From positions 1 to 64,000 of the forward strand of contig NZ_JALU01000016.1 of assembly GCF_000525775.1 (NCBI RefSeq): a stretch of DNA of 64,000 bases, read 5' to 3'. This DNA is from Mogibacterium timidum ATCC 33093 (GTDB lineage Bacteria > Bacillota > Clostridia > Peptostreptococcales > Anaerovoracaceae). The notes beneath the pieces are model-generated. The model searched no databases and was not told the DNA's origin. It was given only the letters and a program-made list of their open reading frames with translations. Numbering within the stretch: the stretch's first letter is position 1; each line of letters starts with the position of its first letter. Both the position numbers and the translations under genes were made by a program. Shown here piece by piece: positions 44,671 through 53,223 of this stretch.

Positions 44671-46020
44671 ATGGAAACTACATCAAGAAAACTCCCTTTT
44701 GGCTTTTATGTTTGCGCACTTTCGTTTACATTCGAGAGACTTGCATACTATACGGCTAAATACGGGATGGCTATCTTCCCCGTACTGGCAGTGGCAAAGG
44801 GTGGATTAGGCTTGACTCATGCTGAAGGAGCTCTCCTATCATCATGGTTCGTAGCATTCACTTATATCACTCCAGTTATCGGAGGTATTGTTGCTGATAG
44901 ATGGATTAGTCCAAGGATTCTTGTGCCGGTGGGTGAAATACTTATGGGATTAGGATACCTTGTAGCATGGCAGGCTACCGGTAAAGGTTCATTGCTTCTT
45001 TGTATTCTGCTTGTAGCTATCGGTACAGGATTCTTCAAGGGTAATGTTTCTGGTATCAACGGACGTCAGTTTACAGATGAGCAGATGCTTAATAAGGTAT
45101 TTTCACTACAGTATTCATTTGTTAATATCGGCTCTTTCTTAGGTACTACATTCCTTGTACTTGTGGGAACCACATATGGTTATAGAGCAATGTTTCTTGT
45201 TTGCGGATTGTTCTTATTCCTTGACACTGCATGGTGGTTATTTGGAGTGAGATTCCTTCTTAATGATGCTGGAAAGAAACCATTCCTCAATAACAGTGCG
45301 GTAGTGGATACGGCAGAAAAAGCCGTTGAGAAGAGTCCGCTAACAAGGTCAGAGAAGAAAAGAGTTACAGCAATTTTAATAGTAACTATTTTTTCAGGAA
45401 TTTTCTGGTTGTTCTGGTACATGGTTTATATGCCTGTGTATTACAATTTCGGTCCTGTTGAACAGGGCGGAAAAGGTTGGGCAAACTGGGCAATAGGCAA
45501 CTGGACAATGCCTACATCTTGGTTTGACTCTGCAAATGGTCTGTTCTGCATCATCCTTTGTCCTGTATTCGCTGCAATTTGGGAGAGAATGTCAAGACGA
45601 GCAAAGGGAGATTGGAGTATGTGGAGAAAAACAGCGATCGGAATTCTTCTACTTGGTATCTGCATTGTATCAATGGTATTTGCAGCTATAATGGCTAAAG
45701 AAGGTAAGGGAACACCAGCAGGTATTTGGATTATTGTTCTAACTTCTCTTCTTATGACAGTTGGTGAAGTAGTATTTTCTCCACTTGGAAATGCTTTTAT
45801 TTCGGAGTATTCTCCTAAACAACTACTTGGAACTCTTCTGGGAGTATGGCCGGTTGTAATCTTCTTTGCAGGTCTTGGATATGGACCTCTATATAACTTC
45901 TTAGCTAAGTACTCATTTATTAAAGCATATGGGGCTGTTGCTATAATAATTATTGCTTGCGGATTAGTAATGCTTGCAGTTGATAAGAAGTTCATGAACC
46001 TTGTTAAGGGAGATAATTAG
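44671..46020 (+). CDS. POT/PTR2-family peptide transporter
   Basis: A 449-residue proton-coupled transporter with about 12-14 spans. The signature region SFTFERLAYYTAKYG matches the ExxERFxYY motif of the family, with GTGFFKGNVSGINGRQF and EVVFSPLGNAFISEYSPKQLLGTLLG in the expected places. It probably imports di- or tripeptides, but the substrate is unproven. AGGAGG precedes the ATG at 44671. The codons are more AT-rich than those of the flanking transketolase and ABC genes and an IS relic follows directly, so the gene may have been acquired. Confidence 0.85.
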   Translation: METTSRKLPFGFYVCALSFTFERLAYYTAKYGMAIFPVLAVAKGGLGLTHAEGALLSSWFVAFTYITPVIGGIVADRWISPRILVPVGEILMGLGYLVAWQATGKGSLLLCILLVAIGTGFFKGNVSGINGRQFTDEQMLNKVFSLQYSFVNIGSFLGTTFLVLVGTTYGYRAMFLVCGLFLFLDTAWWLFGVRFLLNDAGKKPFLNNSAVVDTAEKAVEKSPLTRSEKKRVTAILIVTIFSGIFWLFWYMVYMPVYYNFGPVEQGGKGWANWAIGNWTMPTSWFDSANGLFCIILCPVFAAIWERMSRRAKGDWSMWRKTAIGILLLGICIVSMVFAAIMAKEGKGTPAGIWIIVLTSLLMTVGEVVFSPLGNAFISEYSPKQLLGTLLGVWPVVIFFAGLGYGPLYNFLAKYSFIKAYGAVAIIIIACGLVMLAVDKKFMNLVKGDN

Positions 46021-46055
46021 TACCTTATCTTATTTGTAAACTGTTATATAACGAT

Positions 46056-46312
46056 TGTGAAATAGAGGACAACTGTGTTGGTAAAACCCGCTGTAGCTGT
46101 TGGAATTTTAACGGCTACAGCGGATTTATCTTTTTTGAAAGAAGATAGAGGATGGACAAAAGCGTAGTCGCAGTTACAAAATACTTTCAGAGAGATAAAC
46201 GTACTTCATCTATATCAACTGAGGGTTATGTTGCAGTCTTGAGAGAGCTACACAAGGCACCTGAGTCTTATAGTTATTTGAATTAGCCACCAATTTCTTT
46301 ATTCTATAAACC
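46056..46312 (+). pseudogene. Internally deleted relic of the IS1249-like element
   Basis: The left end (ATAGAGGAC near 46063, hairpin 46088-46123, then TTTATCTTTTTTGAAAGAAG) matches the left end of the intact copy at 33361. It jumps to a piece matching the transposase C-terminus: RDKRTSSISTEG, then ELH and a final SYLN, against SEKRTSTIPMWG, ELH and SYWD in the intact copy, with the stop at 46284-46286. A degraded right terminal repeat follows (TCTATAAACC, about 46303-46312). About 80% of the element is missing. Confidence 0.85.
46088..46123 (+). repeat. Relic copy of the IS subterminal hairpin
   Basis: CCGCTGTAGCTGTTGGAA (46088-46105) pairs along its length with 46106-46123. Compared with the intact IS there are seven substitutions, yet all 18 pairs remain (two compensatory pairs, three G-U). 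Confidence 0.8.
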
Positions 46313-46334
46313 TAGAAAAGAACTAGTAATACAC

Positions 46335-46362
46335 TTGACTTATGATATAAAAATGATATCAT
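46335..46362 (+). promoter_or_regulatory. Candidate promoter of the small membrane protein gene
   Basis: TTGACT (46335-46340), 16-base spacer, TATCAT (46357-46362). The -10 overlaps the palindrome ATGATATCAT (46353-46362), a possible operator. Confidence 0.45.
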
Positions 46363-46423
46363 GATGTTGCAAGATGGAATGACTTAACGTATACTTGGCT
46401 GATTTTTGTCAGGAGGTGTTGGC

Positions 46424-46786
46424 ATGGATACTAAGAAGAGAATTGCATATTTATTGGTAGTGGGAATCGTGTTGATCTTTGTCAGGAATCGACTAGGATC
46501 ATATATGCCACAGTTTGCTTCGCTTGGTATTGCAATAATACTTACCATAGTGTCTATTGGACTGTTGATAGTGGAAAAGAGACTTGACCTACCTTTTTTT
46601 TATGGATATGCTCGCCACTGGGATGGTGGATACTTAATCAACAGTGCATTCCTGTTGGGGTTGGCGACATTTTTCTATGCAGTGACAATGACATATGGTG
46701 TGATTGCTTTAGTGCTTGAGACAGCGATATACCTGCTGCTGTGTGAGGTAATTAAGACCCACGTGACAGATTCGGCTAAACAGTGA
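46424..46786 (+). CDS. Small integral membrane protein of unknown function
   Basis: A 120-residue protein I do not recognise. It has about four hydrophobic segments (residues 7-19, 30-48, 70-86, 88-107), a basic start (DTKKR) and a short charged tail (TDSAKQ). The ATG at 46424 follows AGGAGGTG. It is monocistronic with its own candidate promoter and the hairpin at 46859-46902 behind it, next to an IS relic and a likely acquired transporter. Confidence 0.65.
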   Translation: MDTKKRIAYLLVVGIVLIFVRNRLGSYMPQFASLGIAIILTIVSIGLLIVEKRLDLPFFYGYARHWDGGYLINSAFLLGLATFFYAVTMTYGVIALVLETAIYLLLCEVIKTHVTDSAKQ

Positions 46787-46858
46787 CAGTAAAACGGACT
46801 TTGTTTCGGATTTGAATTGGTAAGTCTAAATCGATAAGTATAAGATGATAATATGATC

Positions 46859-46908
46859 AAGGCATAAGGGTGCTGCTACTGCGGGCGGCATCCTTATGCC
46901 TTATCTGT
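46859..46908 (+). terminator. Strong terminator hairpin
   Basis: AAGGCATAAGG (46859-46869) pairs perfectly with CCTTATGCCTT (46892-46902), followed by ATCTGTTT. Confidence 0.75.
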
Positions 46909-47041
46909 TTAAGAATTGATGAAAATATCTGCATAAATATACTATTAAGCTAAAATAAATACAGAATAACTATTGAACTGATGACAGATAAGTGATACCA
47001 TAAATCCACTGTTAGATAAGTATAGGAGTAAGGAAATTGAA

Positions 47042-47758
47042 ATGGGAGCTTATTTAAAAGGTTTTCTGGTTGCTTGTCAGGGAATTCCGGCAACGGTGTT
47101 TGTAAGTGTATTATCTGTCATAATCGGTTCGGCAGCAGGTTTGCTGCTGGCGCTGATGCGGACATCCAAGAGCAAGGTGCTCAACTGGATTTCCAAGGTA
47201 TATGTTGATATAGTGAGAGGCACACCTATGGTTGTGCAGGCGTTAATATTTGCGTACGGCATACCTCAGTTTATGCAGGCGCACGTGTTATACTTCAAGT
47301 GGGCCAATCTGATTATCCCGGCCATCATCGTTTGCGGACTCAACAGTGCGGCGTATATGTCTGAGGTTATCAGGAGTGGAATTCAGGCAGTTGATAAAGG
47401 GCAGATGGAGGCGGCAAGATCGCTCGGCATGAGCAAGTCGATGGCTATGAAGCTTATCATCATTCCTCAGGCTATCAAGATTATCCTGCCTGCAGTCGGC
47501 AACGAGTTCGTAACGCTTATCAAGGAGACCTCAGTACTCAGCTTCGTCGGAGTAGTTGAGATCCTGCGTAAGGGAACTCTTCTCAATGCCGCTACTTATC
47601 AAGCGTTCCCGGCATACATAGGTGTTGCTCTTGCATATATGCTCCTGACGATCCCGCTGTCCAAGCTTATAGGTGTGATGGAGAACAGGAGCAAGAATCC
47701 AAGGCAGGCAGTGGAGCTGATAGACGAAGAACCGGCGCTCGAAGGGGAGGCAGCGTAA
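47042..47758 (+). CDS. Amino-acid ABC transporter permease (GlnP/HisM type)
   Basis: A 238-residue permease with about five spans. It has the family N-terminus [20 protein letters not shown], the [21 protein letters not shown] segment and the EAA loop [24 protein letters not shown] that contacts the ATPase. Polar amino acid uptake is the likely role. The stop overlaps the ATPase start (TAATG). No substrate-binding protein gene is adjacent. Confidence 0.92.
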   Translation: MGAYLKGFLVACQGIPATVFVSVLSVIIGSAAGLLLALMRTSKSKVLNWISKVYVDIVRGTPMVVQALIFAYGIPQFMQAHVLYFKWANLIIPAIIVCGLNSAAYMSEVIRSGIQAVDKGQMEAARSLGMSKSMAMKLIIIPQAIKIILPAVGNEFVTLIKETSVLSFVGVVEILRKGTLLNAATYQAFPAYIGVALAYMLLTIPLSKLIGVMENRSKNPRQAVELIDEEPALEGEAA

Positions 47759-48477
47759 TGATAGAGATTAAGAATTTACACAAGTCATACGGGAGTAATG
47801 AGGTTCTCAAGGGCATTGACCAGACCGTTAGCGAGGCGGAGGTGCTCTGCATCGTCGGCCCGTCCGGTTCCGGCAAATCCACCATGCTCAGATGCATCAA
47901 CCTGTTAGAGGTTCCGACATCCGGAGAGGTGTTCATAGATGGAGAGCTCGTTACTCAGCAGAATATCAACGAGATTAGAACCAAGATGGGAATGGTATTC
48001 CAGAATTTCAACCTGTTCCCTCATATGACGGTTCTGGATAACATCACCTGTGCTCCGATTAACGTCAAGGGTGTGAGCAAAGCGGATGCAGAAGCTAAGG
48101 CTATAGAACTCTTGACAAGGGTAGGCCTTGCGAATAAAGCAAATGCATACCCACGCTCCTTATCCGGCGGACAGCAGCAGCGTGTCGCTATTGCGAGAGC
48201 TTTGGCTATGGATCCCGAAATCATGCTTTTTGATGAACCTACATCGGCATTAGACCCTGAGATGGTCGGAGAAGTGCTTGACGTAATGAAAAATTTGGCC
48301 AAGGAAGGTCTGGCGATGATTGTCGTCACTCACGAGATGGGCTTCGCCAAAGAGGTTGCCGATAAGGTAATCTTTATGGATGGCGGAGTGATTGTGGAAC
48401 AGGGTACACCTGAGGAAGTACTTGTAAATCCTGCAGAGGAGAGAACCAAGAACTTCTTATCAAAGGTGCTAAGTTAA
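47758..48477 (+). CDS. Amino-acid ABC transporter ATPase (GlnQ type)
   Basis: A 239-residue ATPase: Walker [10 protein letters not shown] loop [17 protein letters not shown], signature [15 protein letters not shown], Walker [15 protein letters not shown] and switch His in VVTHEMGF. It energises the permease encoded immediately upstream. Its start overlaps the permease stop by one base. Confidence 0.95.
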   Translation: MIEIKNLHKSYGSNEVLKGIDQTVSEAEVLCIVGPSGSGKSTMLRCINLLEVPTSGEVFIDGELVTQQNINEIRTKMGMVFQNFNLFPHMTVLDNITCAPINVKGVSKADAEAKAIELLTRVGLANKANAYPRSLSGGQQQRVAIARALAMDPEIMLFDEPTSALDPEMVGEVLDVMKNLAKEGLAMIVVTHEMGFAKEVADKVIFMDGGVIVEQGTPEEVLVNPAEERTKNFLSKVLS

Positions 48478-48801
48478 TCGGCAAGAGCCGATCCGGCTTT
48501 GAGAATTTTGCAGATGAATAAGATGAAATATAAGCTGTGCTTCATATTTCATATAAAGTGTGCGTTTATTGCTTATATTATAGATGATATTTTTAGAAAT
48601 ATTGCAGATATATTGTAGCTGAGAAACTTCACGCAACTACATTTTGCGCCATTTAGCGGTTATGTGAAGCTTGTAGCCCCAAATAGTGATTATTTAGCAC
48701 GGTATAAGGATTCTATGCCGTGCTTTTGTAATGCTTTCAGTTTATTTTTAAGTACTTCTGGTGTATAATGTTACAATATGTTGGTGGGTCTAGGAGGTCA
48801 T
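48478..48801 (+). other. Intergenic 324 bp: hairpins and possible ftsEX leader or small RNA
   Basis: Contains AGCCG-ATC-CGGCT just after the ATPase gene (weak terminator), an 8-bp hairpin at 48524-48551 (TGAAATAT/ATATTTCA), a multi-stem candidate with an outer CTTCAC/GTGAAG stem (48627-48669), a strong terminator (48697-48728) and TATAAT (48764-48769) before ftsE. The order of structured segment then terminator suggests a small RNA or attenuated leader. Confidence 0.45.
48697..48728 (+). terminator. Terminator upstream of ftsE
   Basis: GCACGGTATA (48697-48706) pairs with TATGCCGTGC (48714-48723, one G-U), followed by TTTTG. Confidence 0.8.
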
Positions 48802-49530
48802 ATGATCGAATTTAGAAATGTAACTAAAAATTACGGCTCGAATGTCGGACTGGAGAATGCAACTGTCCGCATCGAGAAGGGCGATTTCGTGTTCCTTGTA
48901 GGACCGAGCGGCGCAGGCAAGACTACATTCGTCAGACTGATACTTAATGAGATAAGCGCAGACAGCGGCTCCATAGCTGTCGCCGGCAAAGATATAACGA
49001 GACTCTCCAGGAGAGAGGTGCCGGAGTTGAGACAGAAGATAGGTATGGTATTCCAGGACTTCAGATTGCTTGAGAAGAAGACGGTATATGAGAATGTTGC
49101 CTTCGCGATGGAGGTAGTTCATGCCAGGCGCAAGGATATCAGGAAGCAGGTTCCTTATGCGCTTGATCTCGTAGGCATTCTCGACAAGAGGAATAGATAT
49201 CCCAATGAGCTGAGTGCAGGTGAGCAGCAGCGTGTCGGCATTGCGCGAGCTATCGTCAATAATCCGCGTGTACTTATCGCCGATGAACCTACCGGTAACC
49301 TCGATCCGGTTACGGCTATGGAGATTATGGGAATTCTGGATAAAATCAATCTCCGCGGCACTACAATTCTCATGGTTACACATGCCAAGGATATCGTTGA
49401 CCAGATGAACAAGCGCGTTGTGGCTATTGAGGATGGACATATTGTCCGTGATGAGCATGGTCAGTATGGCTTCTATAACGACGAAGAATTTTACGACTAC
49501 GACGAGGGGGTGGATCCATATGTTTTCTAG
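48802..49530 (+). CDS. ftsE: Cell division ATP-binding protein FtsE
   Basis: A 242-residue ATPase that drives FtsX to activate periplasmic or extracytoplasmic hydrolases. Walker A GPSGAGKTT, VFQDFRLLEKKTVYENVAF, signature ELSAGEQQRVGIARAI, Walker B VLIADEPTGNLDP and MVTHAKDI. The C-terminal acidic extension (YNDEEFYDYDEGVDPYVF) is longer than in E. coli. The ATG at 48802 has AGGAGGT. An upstream ATG at 48778 lacks one. It overlaps ftsX by 11 bases. Confidence 0.95.
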   Translation: MIEFRNVTKNYGSNVGLENATVRIEKGDFVFLVGPSGAGKTTFVRLILNEISADSGSIAVAGKDITRLSRREVPELRQKIGMVFQDFRLLEKKTVYENVAFAMEVVHARRKDIRKQVPYALDLVGILDKRNRYPNELSAGEQQRVGIARAIVNNPRVLIADEPTGNLDPVTAMEIMGILDKINLRGTTILMVTHAKDIVDQMNKRVVAIEDGHIVRDEHGQYGFYNDEEFYDYDEGVDPYVF

Positions 49531-50413
49531 AGCGGGATACACACTCAAGCAGTCGATATCGCAGATAGGCCGTAACAAGGGTATGAACATTACAGCGGTT
49601 CTGGCTATTTCAGCTATGATGCTGATTCTGGGACTGTTCTTTGTAGCCTTTGTAAATGTAGACCTCTTTGCAAATGTCATCAAGCAGGACTACAATATCG
49701 TCGAGGTTTTCCTCAGCGATGACAATACAGATGCCGTCAACAGTGGCATTGAGAATCAGCTCAAGGCTATCAACGGCGTAGACAAAGTGGAATATCGCTC
49801 CAAGGCTGATGCAATCAAGGTCATGAAGAAAAGATGGGGAGACAATGGCTATCTGCTCGATAGTTTGACGGATAATCCGCTTCCAAATTCGTATCTGATA
49901 TATGTCAAGGACAAGGGGGTTGCGGATAAGCTGTCCAAGACCGCGACATCGATCAAGGGAGTAGAGGATGTTAAGTATTATCAGGACACGGTGGAGAAGC
50001 TGCAGAGGATTACAAACTTCATCCAGACTGCTTCCATCATTACGATGCTGTTCCTGATTATCGTATCGGTTGTCATCGTGGCGAACACGATTAAGCTGAC
50101 GGTATTTAACCGCTCCAAGGAGATTAGTATCATGAAATACCTCGGAGCTACGGACTGGTTCGTCAGAGGACCGTTCCTCATCGAGGGAATCATCCTCGGG
50201 TTCATATCGGCGGCGATATCCACGATACTTATGTATGTTATTTATTCGAGACTTATAGGGGTTGTCGGACCGGACATCATGAGGATGCTGTCAGTTCCGG
50301 TTGTTCCGACAGGATATCTGATTCCTAACGTAATGCTGATATTCATCGCACTGGGAGTTGGAGTAGGTACCTGTGGAAGTATTATCTCGATAAGAAGGTT
50401 CCTAGATAGATAA
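49520..50413 (+). CDS. ftsX: Cell division permease-like protein FtsX
   Basis: A 297-residue four-span protein. An N-terminal span (about residues 22-46) is followed by an extracytoplasmic domain of about 110 residues (LFANVIKQDYNIVEVFLSDD onward) that recruits a coiled-coil hydrolase, then three C-terminal spans with SIMKYLGATDWFVRGPFLIE. The ATG at 49520 lies inside ftsE and has GAGGGGGTGG upstream. The next gene encodes the expected hydrolase partner. Confidence 0.93.
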   Translation: MFSRAGYTLKQSISQIGRNKGMNITAVLAISAMMLILGLFFVAFVNVDLFANVIKQDYNIVEVFLSDDNTDAVNSGIENQLKAINGVDKVEYRSKADAIKVMKKRWGDNGYLLDSLTDNPLPNSYLIYVKDKGVADKLSKTATSIKGVEDVKYYQDTVEKLQRITNFIQTASIITMLFLIIVSVVIVANTIKLTVFNRSKEISIMKYLGATDWFVRGPFLIEGIILGFISAAISTILMYVIYSRLIGVVGPDIMRMLSVPVVPTGYLIPNVMLIFIALGVGVGTCGSIISIRRFLDR

Positions 50414-50424
50414 GGAGGATGCGC

Positions 50425-51567
50425 ATGGCTAAGGTTAGTAAATCAAAGTATGTGGTAGTTCTGCTGCTCGTCTTGTCAATGGTAGTGACGACATTTGTGA
50501 TGGCGACTGATTCGTACGCCACAACAGCTGCACAGAAGAAAAAGGAAGCTGCGGCAGCGGGTGAAAAGGCGGCTGATTTCAACGCAAAGGTTGGTGAAGC
50601 AACCAAGAAGGTGCAAGAACTGGAATCGAACATCAATTCTGCACAGGCTAATATTAACGCTACACAGTCCAAGCTGGAGGCCAAGAAGGCTGAGGTAAGC
50701 AGGCAGACTGAGGCTCTAAATTCGAGGCTCAGAGCTATGTACAAGACAGGTACAGCCGGGTTTATCAATATAATTCTCAGCTCAGACAATGTGAGCGAAC
50801 TGATTACCAATGTCAGCATGGTGCAGAGAGTGCTATCTAATGACAAGAAGCTGCTCGGCTCACTTCAGAATGATTACAACGAGATTGATGCCCTCAAAAA
50901 GCAGCAGGTAGAGCAGGAGAAGGTCCTCAAGGATAACAAGAAGCAGGTTGAAGAGCTTCGCGATAAGTACAAGGGGCTGGCTGATGAGTACGCCAAGCAG
51001 CAGGATCAGCTCAATGCCGAGGGCGATAAGCTCGCTGCAGAGGCAATGGCAGCACAGGCAGCAGCTGAGGAGAAGCTCAGACAGCAGCAGGCGTCACAGC
51101 CTCAGTCACAGCCACAGAGCAAGCCATCCGGTGGCGGATCGAGTACCCCGGCTCGCCCAAGCACACCGGCCGCATCGTCGGGCGGCTACCAGTGGCCGGT
51201 TAGCGGTGGAACAATCACGTCACCGTTCGGATGGAGGGTTCACCCGATCTTCCATACCAAGAAGTATCACGACGGTGTAGACGTGTCAGGTCTTCCAACA
51301 GGTACGCCAATCAGATCGATTGCAAACGGTTATGTTACCAAGGCGTCGTACTACGGTGGATACGGAAACTGCGTAATGATTTCTATTGGAAACGGATATA
51401 CGACTCTGTACGGACATATGAGCAGATTTGCGGTATCCAACGGTCAGTATGTAACTAAGGGACAGGTTGTCGGATATATTGGCAGCACAGGATGGTCGAC
51501 AGGTCCTCACCTGCACTTCAGCCTGATCAAGAACGGAAGATACATTAACCCGATGAGTATATTCTAG
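50425..51567 (+). CDS. Coiled-coil M23-family peptidoglycan hydrolase, probable FtsEX effector
   Basis: A 380-residue exported protein. Signal peptide to about residue 32 (ending MATDSYA), a long coiled coil (about 33-220), an Ala/Gln/Pro/Ser-rich linker (about 221-260) and a C-terminal M23 endopeptidase domain. Zinc ligands are in HPIFHTKKYHDGVDVS (His-x3-Asp) and GPHLHF. The architecture is that of EnvC/PcsB-like proteins gated by FtsX, here encoded right after ftsX. The ATG at 50425 is chosen because AGGAGG touches the earlier ATG at 50419. Confidence 0.9.
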   Translation: MAKVSKSKYVVVLLLVLSMVVTTFVMATDSYATTAAQKKKEAAAAGEKAADFNAKVGEATKKVQELESNINSAQANINATQSKLEAKKAEVSRQTEALNSRLRAMYKTGTAGFINIILSSDNVSELITNVSMVQRVLSNDKKLLGSLQNDYNEIDALKKQQVEQEKVLKDNKKQVEELRDKYKGLADEYAKQQDQLNAEGDKLAAEAMAAQAAAEEKLRQQQASQPQSQPQSKPSGGGSSTPARPSTPAASSGGYQWPVSGGTITSPFGWRVHPIFHTKKYHDGVDVSGLPTGTPIRSIANGYVTKASYYGGYGNCVMISIGNGYTTLYGHMSRFAVSNGQYVTKGQVVGYIGSTGWSTGPHLHFSLIKNGRYINPMSIF

Positions 51568-51570
51568 AGT

Positions 51571-53223
51571 ATGAACACAGATTTTTTTAAGAACACTCCG
51601 GTGCTGTACGAGTTATTAAGAATAAGAGGGATTGAAGGCGACGAGGAACTCAAGGAGTTCCTCTCCCCCAGTCCTAAGCTCGCATATGATCCATTCCTGC
51701 TAGCAAATATGCATGCGGGGGTGGATTTATTATTAGATGCGATATACAGCGGCTGCAAGATTGTAATCTACGGAGATTATGACTGCGATGGAGTCACTTC
51801 GACGGCACTTCTGATGAAGGTTATCGGGTCGCTCACCGACAACGTGACATATTACATCCCATCCAGACTGGATGAGGGGTATGGTCTTAACAAGACGGCA
51901 ATAGACCGTATATATCAGGAAGAGGGTGAAGTGATAGTAACAGTGGACTGCGGTTCTGTTTCAGCCGAGGAGGTTTCTTATGCAAACAGCCTTGGCATAG
52001 AGACGATAGTAACCGATCACCACACGGTGAAGGATGTAGTTGCACCGGGGATAGTTATCAACCCCAAGAACCCGGGCGACACGTATCCATTCAAAGGCTT
52101 GGCCGGAGTAGGCGTTGCCTACAAGCTGGCACTTGCTCTCAGCCGCAGCTGCGATATACCCAGAAGCCTCATAACAGAAGTGCTTGAGCTGGTTGCAGTC
52201 GGAACTATCGCTGATATCATGCCTCTTGTAGATGAGAACAGGTCGCTTGTAAAATATGGACTCAGGCTGATGAGACTGGGCTTTAAGAACAAGGGCTTGC
52301 GCAGACTGACCGAGATGGCAGGGGTGGATTACAGCACTATGGATTCGACCAATGTTGCGTTCGCGATCGTGCCGAGGATTAATGCTGCAGGCAGGCTGGG
52401 AGACGCTTCTCTGGGAGTCGAGATGCTCCTATCGGATGACGATGATGATATAGAACGTCTGTGCACCAAGCTGATGGAGAATAATAAGAGGCGGCGTGAG
52501 CTGCAGCGGGAGGCGTATGAAAATTGCATCGGCACAGCGGAGCGCGAGCTGGAGCGCGGGGATTTCATCATGATTGAGGCTGAGAGTGCTCATGAGGGTA
52601 TCCTCGGTATAGTGGCAGGGAATCTCAAGGAGAGATTTAACAGGCCGGTGGTCATCGTTTCTCCGAGCGATGGTCAGCTCAAGGGGACCGGCAGGTCGAT
52701 AGACGTGATAGATCTGTACGCTCTGTTAAATAAGCACGCAGACTGCTTCGTTAAATTTGGCGGACACAGGACTGCATGCGGATTTACTATGAAGCCGGAA
52801 GTGCTCGAACACCTACGGATAACGCTCAATGAGGATGTGGCGGAGCTGCTTGCGGATAATGATGAGTTGTTTGACAGAAAAGTGGACACGGATATGGATA
52901 TAGCTGTCCCGGATATAAGTCTTGACCTGGCAAAGGGGATAGAGCTGTTTGCGCCTTTTGGCGAAGGGAACCCGGAGCCTGTGTTTAAGCTCGACAGAGC
53001 GCAGGTTGTTGACTGGAGGTTCCTGTCAGACAACAAGCATGCCAGATTCTCGGTCATGCAGCGAGGCAGCGCGGTTCAGTGCATCCTGTTCAACAAGGCG
53101 ATGGACGTGTACGGTTTGGTGACTGCAAATAGACCGCTGGATATATACGGCGTGATAGACGTCAATAGATGGAAGGATAGGGAGAATGTTCAAGTCAGGG
53201 TCATCAGCATTGAGGAAGCGTAG
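51571..53223 (+). CDS. recJ: Single-stranded-DNA exonuclease RecJ
   Basis: A 550-residue DHH/DHHA1 nuclease acting 5'-3' in recombination and mismatch repair. Motifs: YGDYDCDGVTSTALL, VTVDCGS, IVTDHHTV (DHH), NPKNPGDTYPFKGLAGVGV, and KFGGHRTACGFTM in DHHA1, then an OB-like tail. It starts four bases after the hydrolase gene with no obvious ribosome binding site, so coupling is likely. Its end overlaps ctpA by 38 bases. Confidence 0.93.
   Translation: MNTDFFKNTPVLYELLRIRGIEGDEELKEFLSPSPKLAYDPFLLANMHAGVDLLLDAIYSGCKIVIYGDYDCDGVTSTALLMKVIGSLTDNVTYYIPSRLDEGYGLNKTAIDRIYQEEGEVIVTVDCGSVSAEEVSYANSLGIETIVTDHHTVKDVVAPGIVINPKNPGDTYPFKGLAGVGVAYKLALALSRSCDIPRSLITEVLELVAVGTIADIMPLVDENRSLVKYGLRLMRLGFKNKGLRRLTEMAGVDYSTMDSTNVAFAIVPRINAAGRLGDASLGVEMLLSDDDDDIERLCTKLMENNKRRRELQREAYENCIGTAERELERGDFIMIEAESAHEGILGIVAGNLKERFNRPVVIVSPSDGQLKGTGRSIDVIDLYALLNKHADCFVKFGGHRTACGFTMKPEVLEHLRITLNEDVAELLADNDELFDRKVDTDMDIAVPDISLDLAKGIELFAPFGEGNPEPVFKLDRAQVVDWRFLSDNKHARFSVMQRGSAVQCILFNKAMDVYGLVTANRPLDIYGVIDVNRWKDRENVQVRVISIEEA

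Noticed and set aside
44540-44809. 89-codon open frame starting in the POT transporter leader
   Set aside because: It overlaps the transporter out of frame, lacks a ribosome binding site and is of biased composition. It remains possible only as a short upstream frame.
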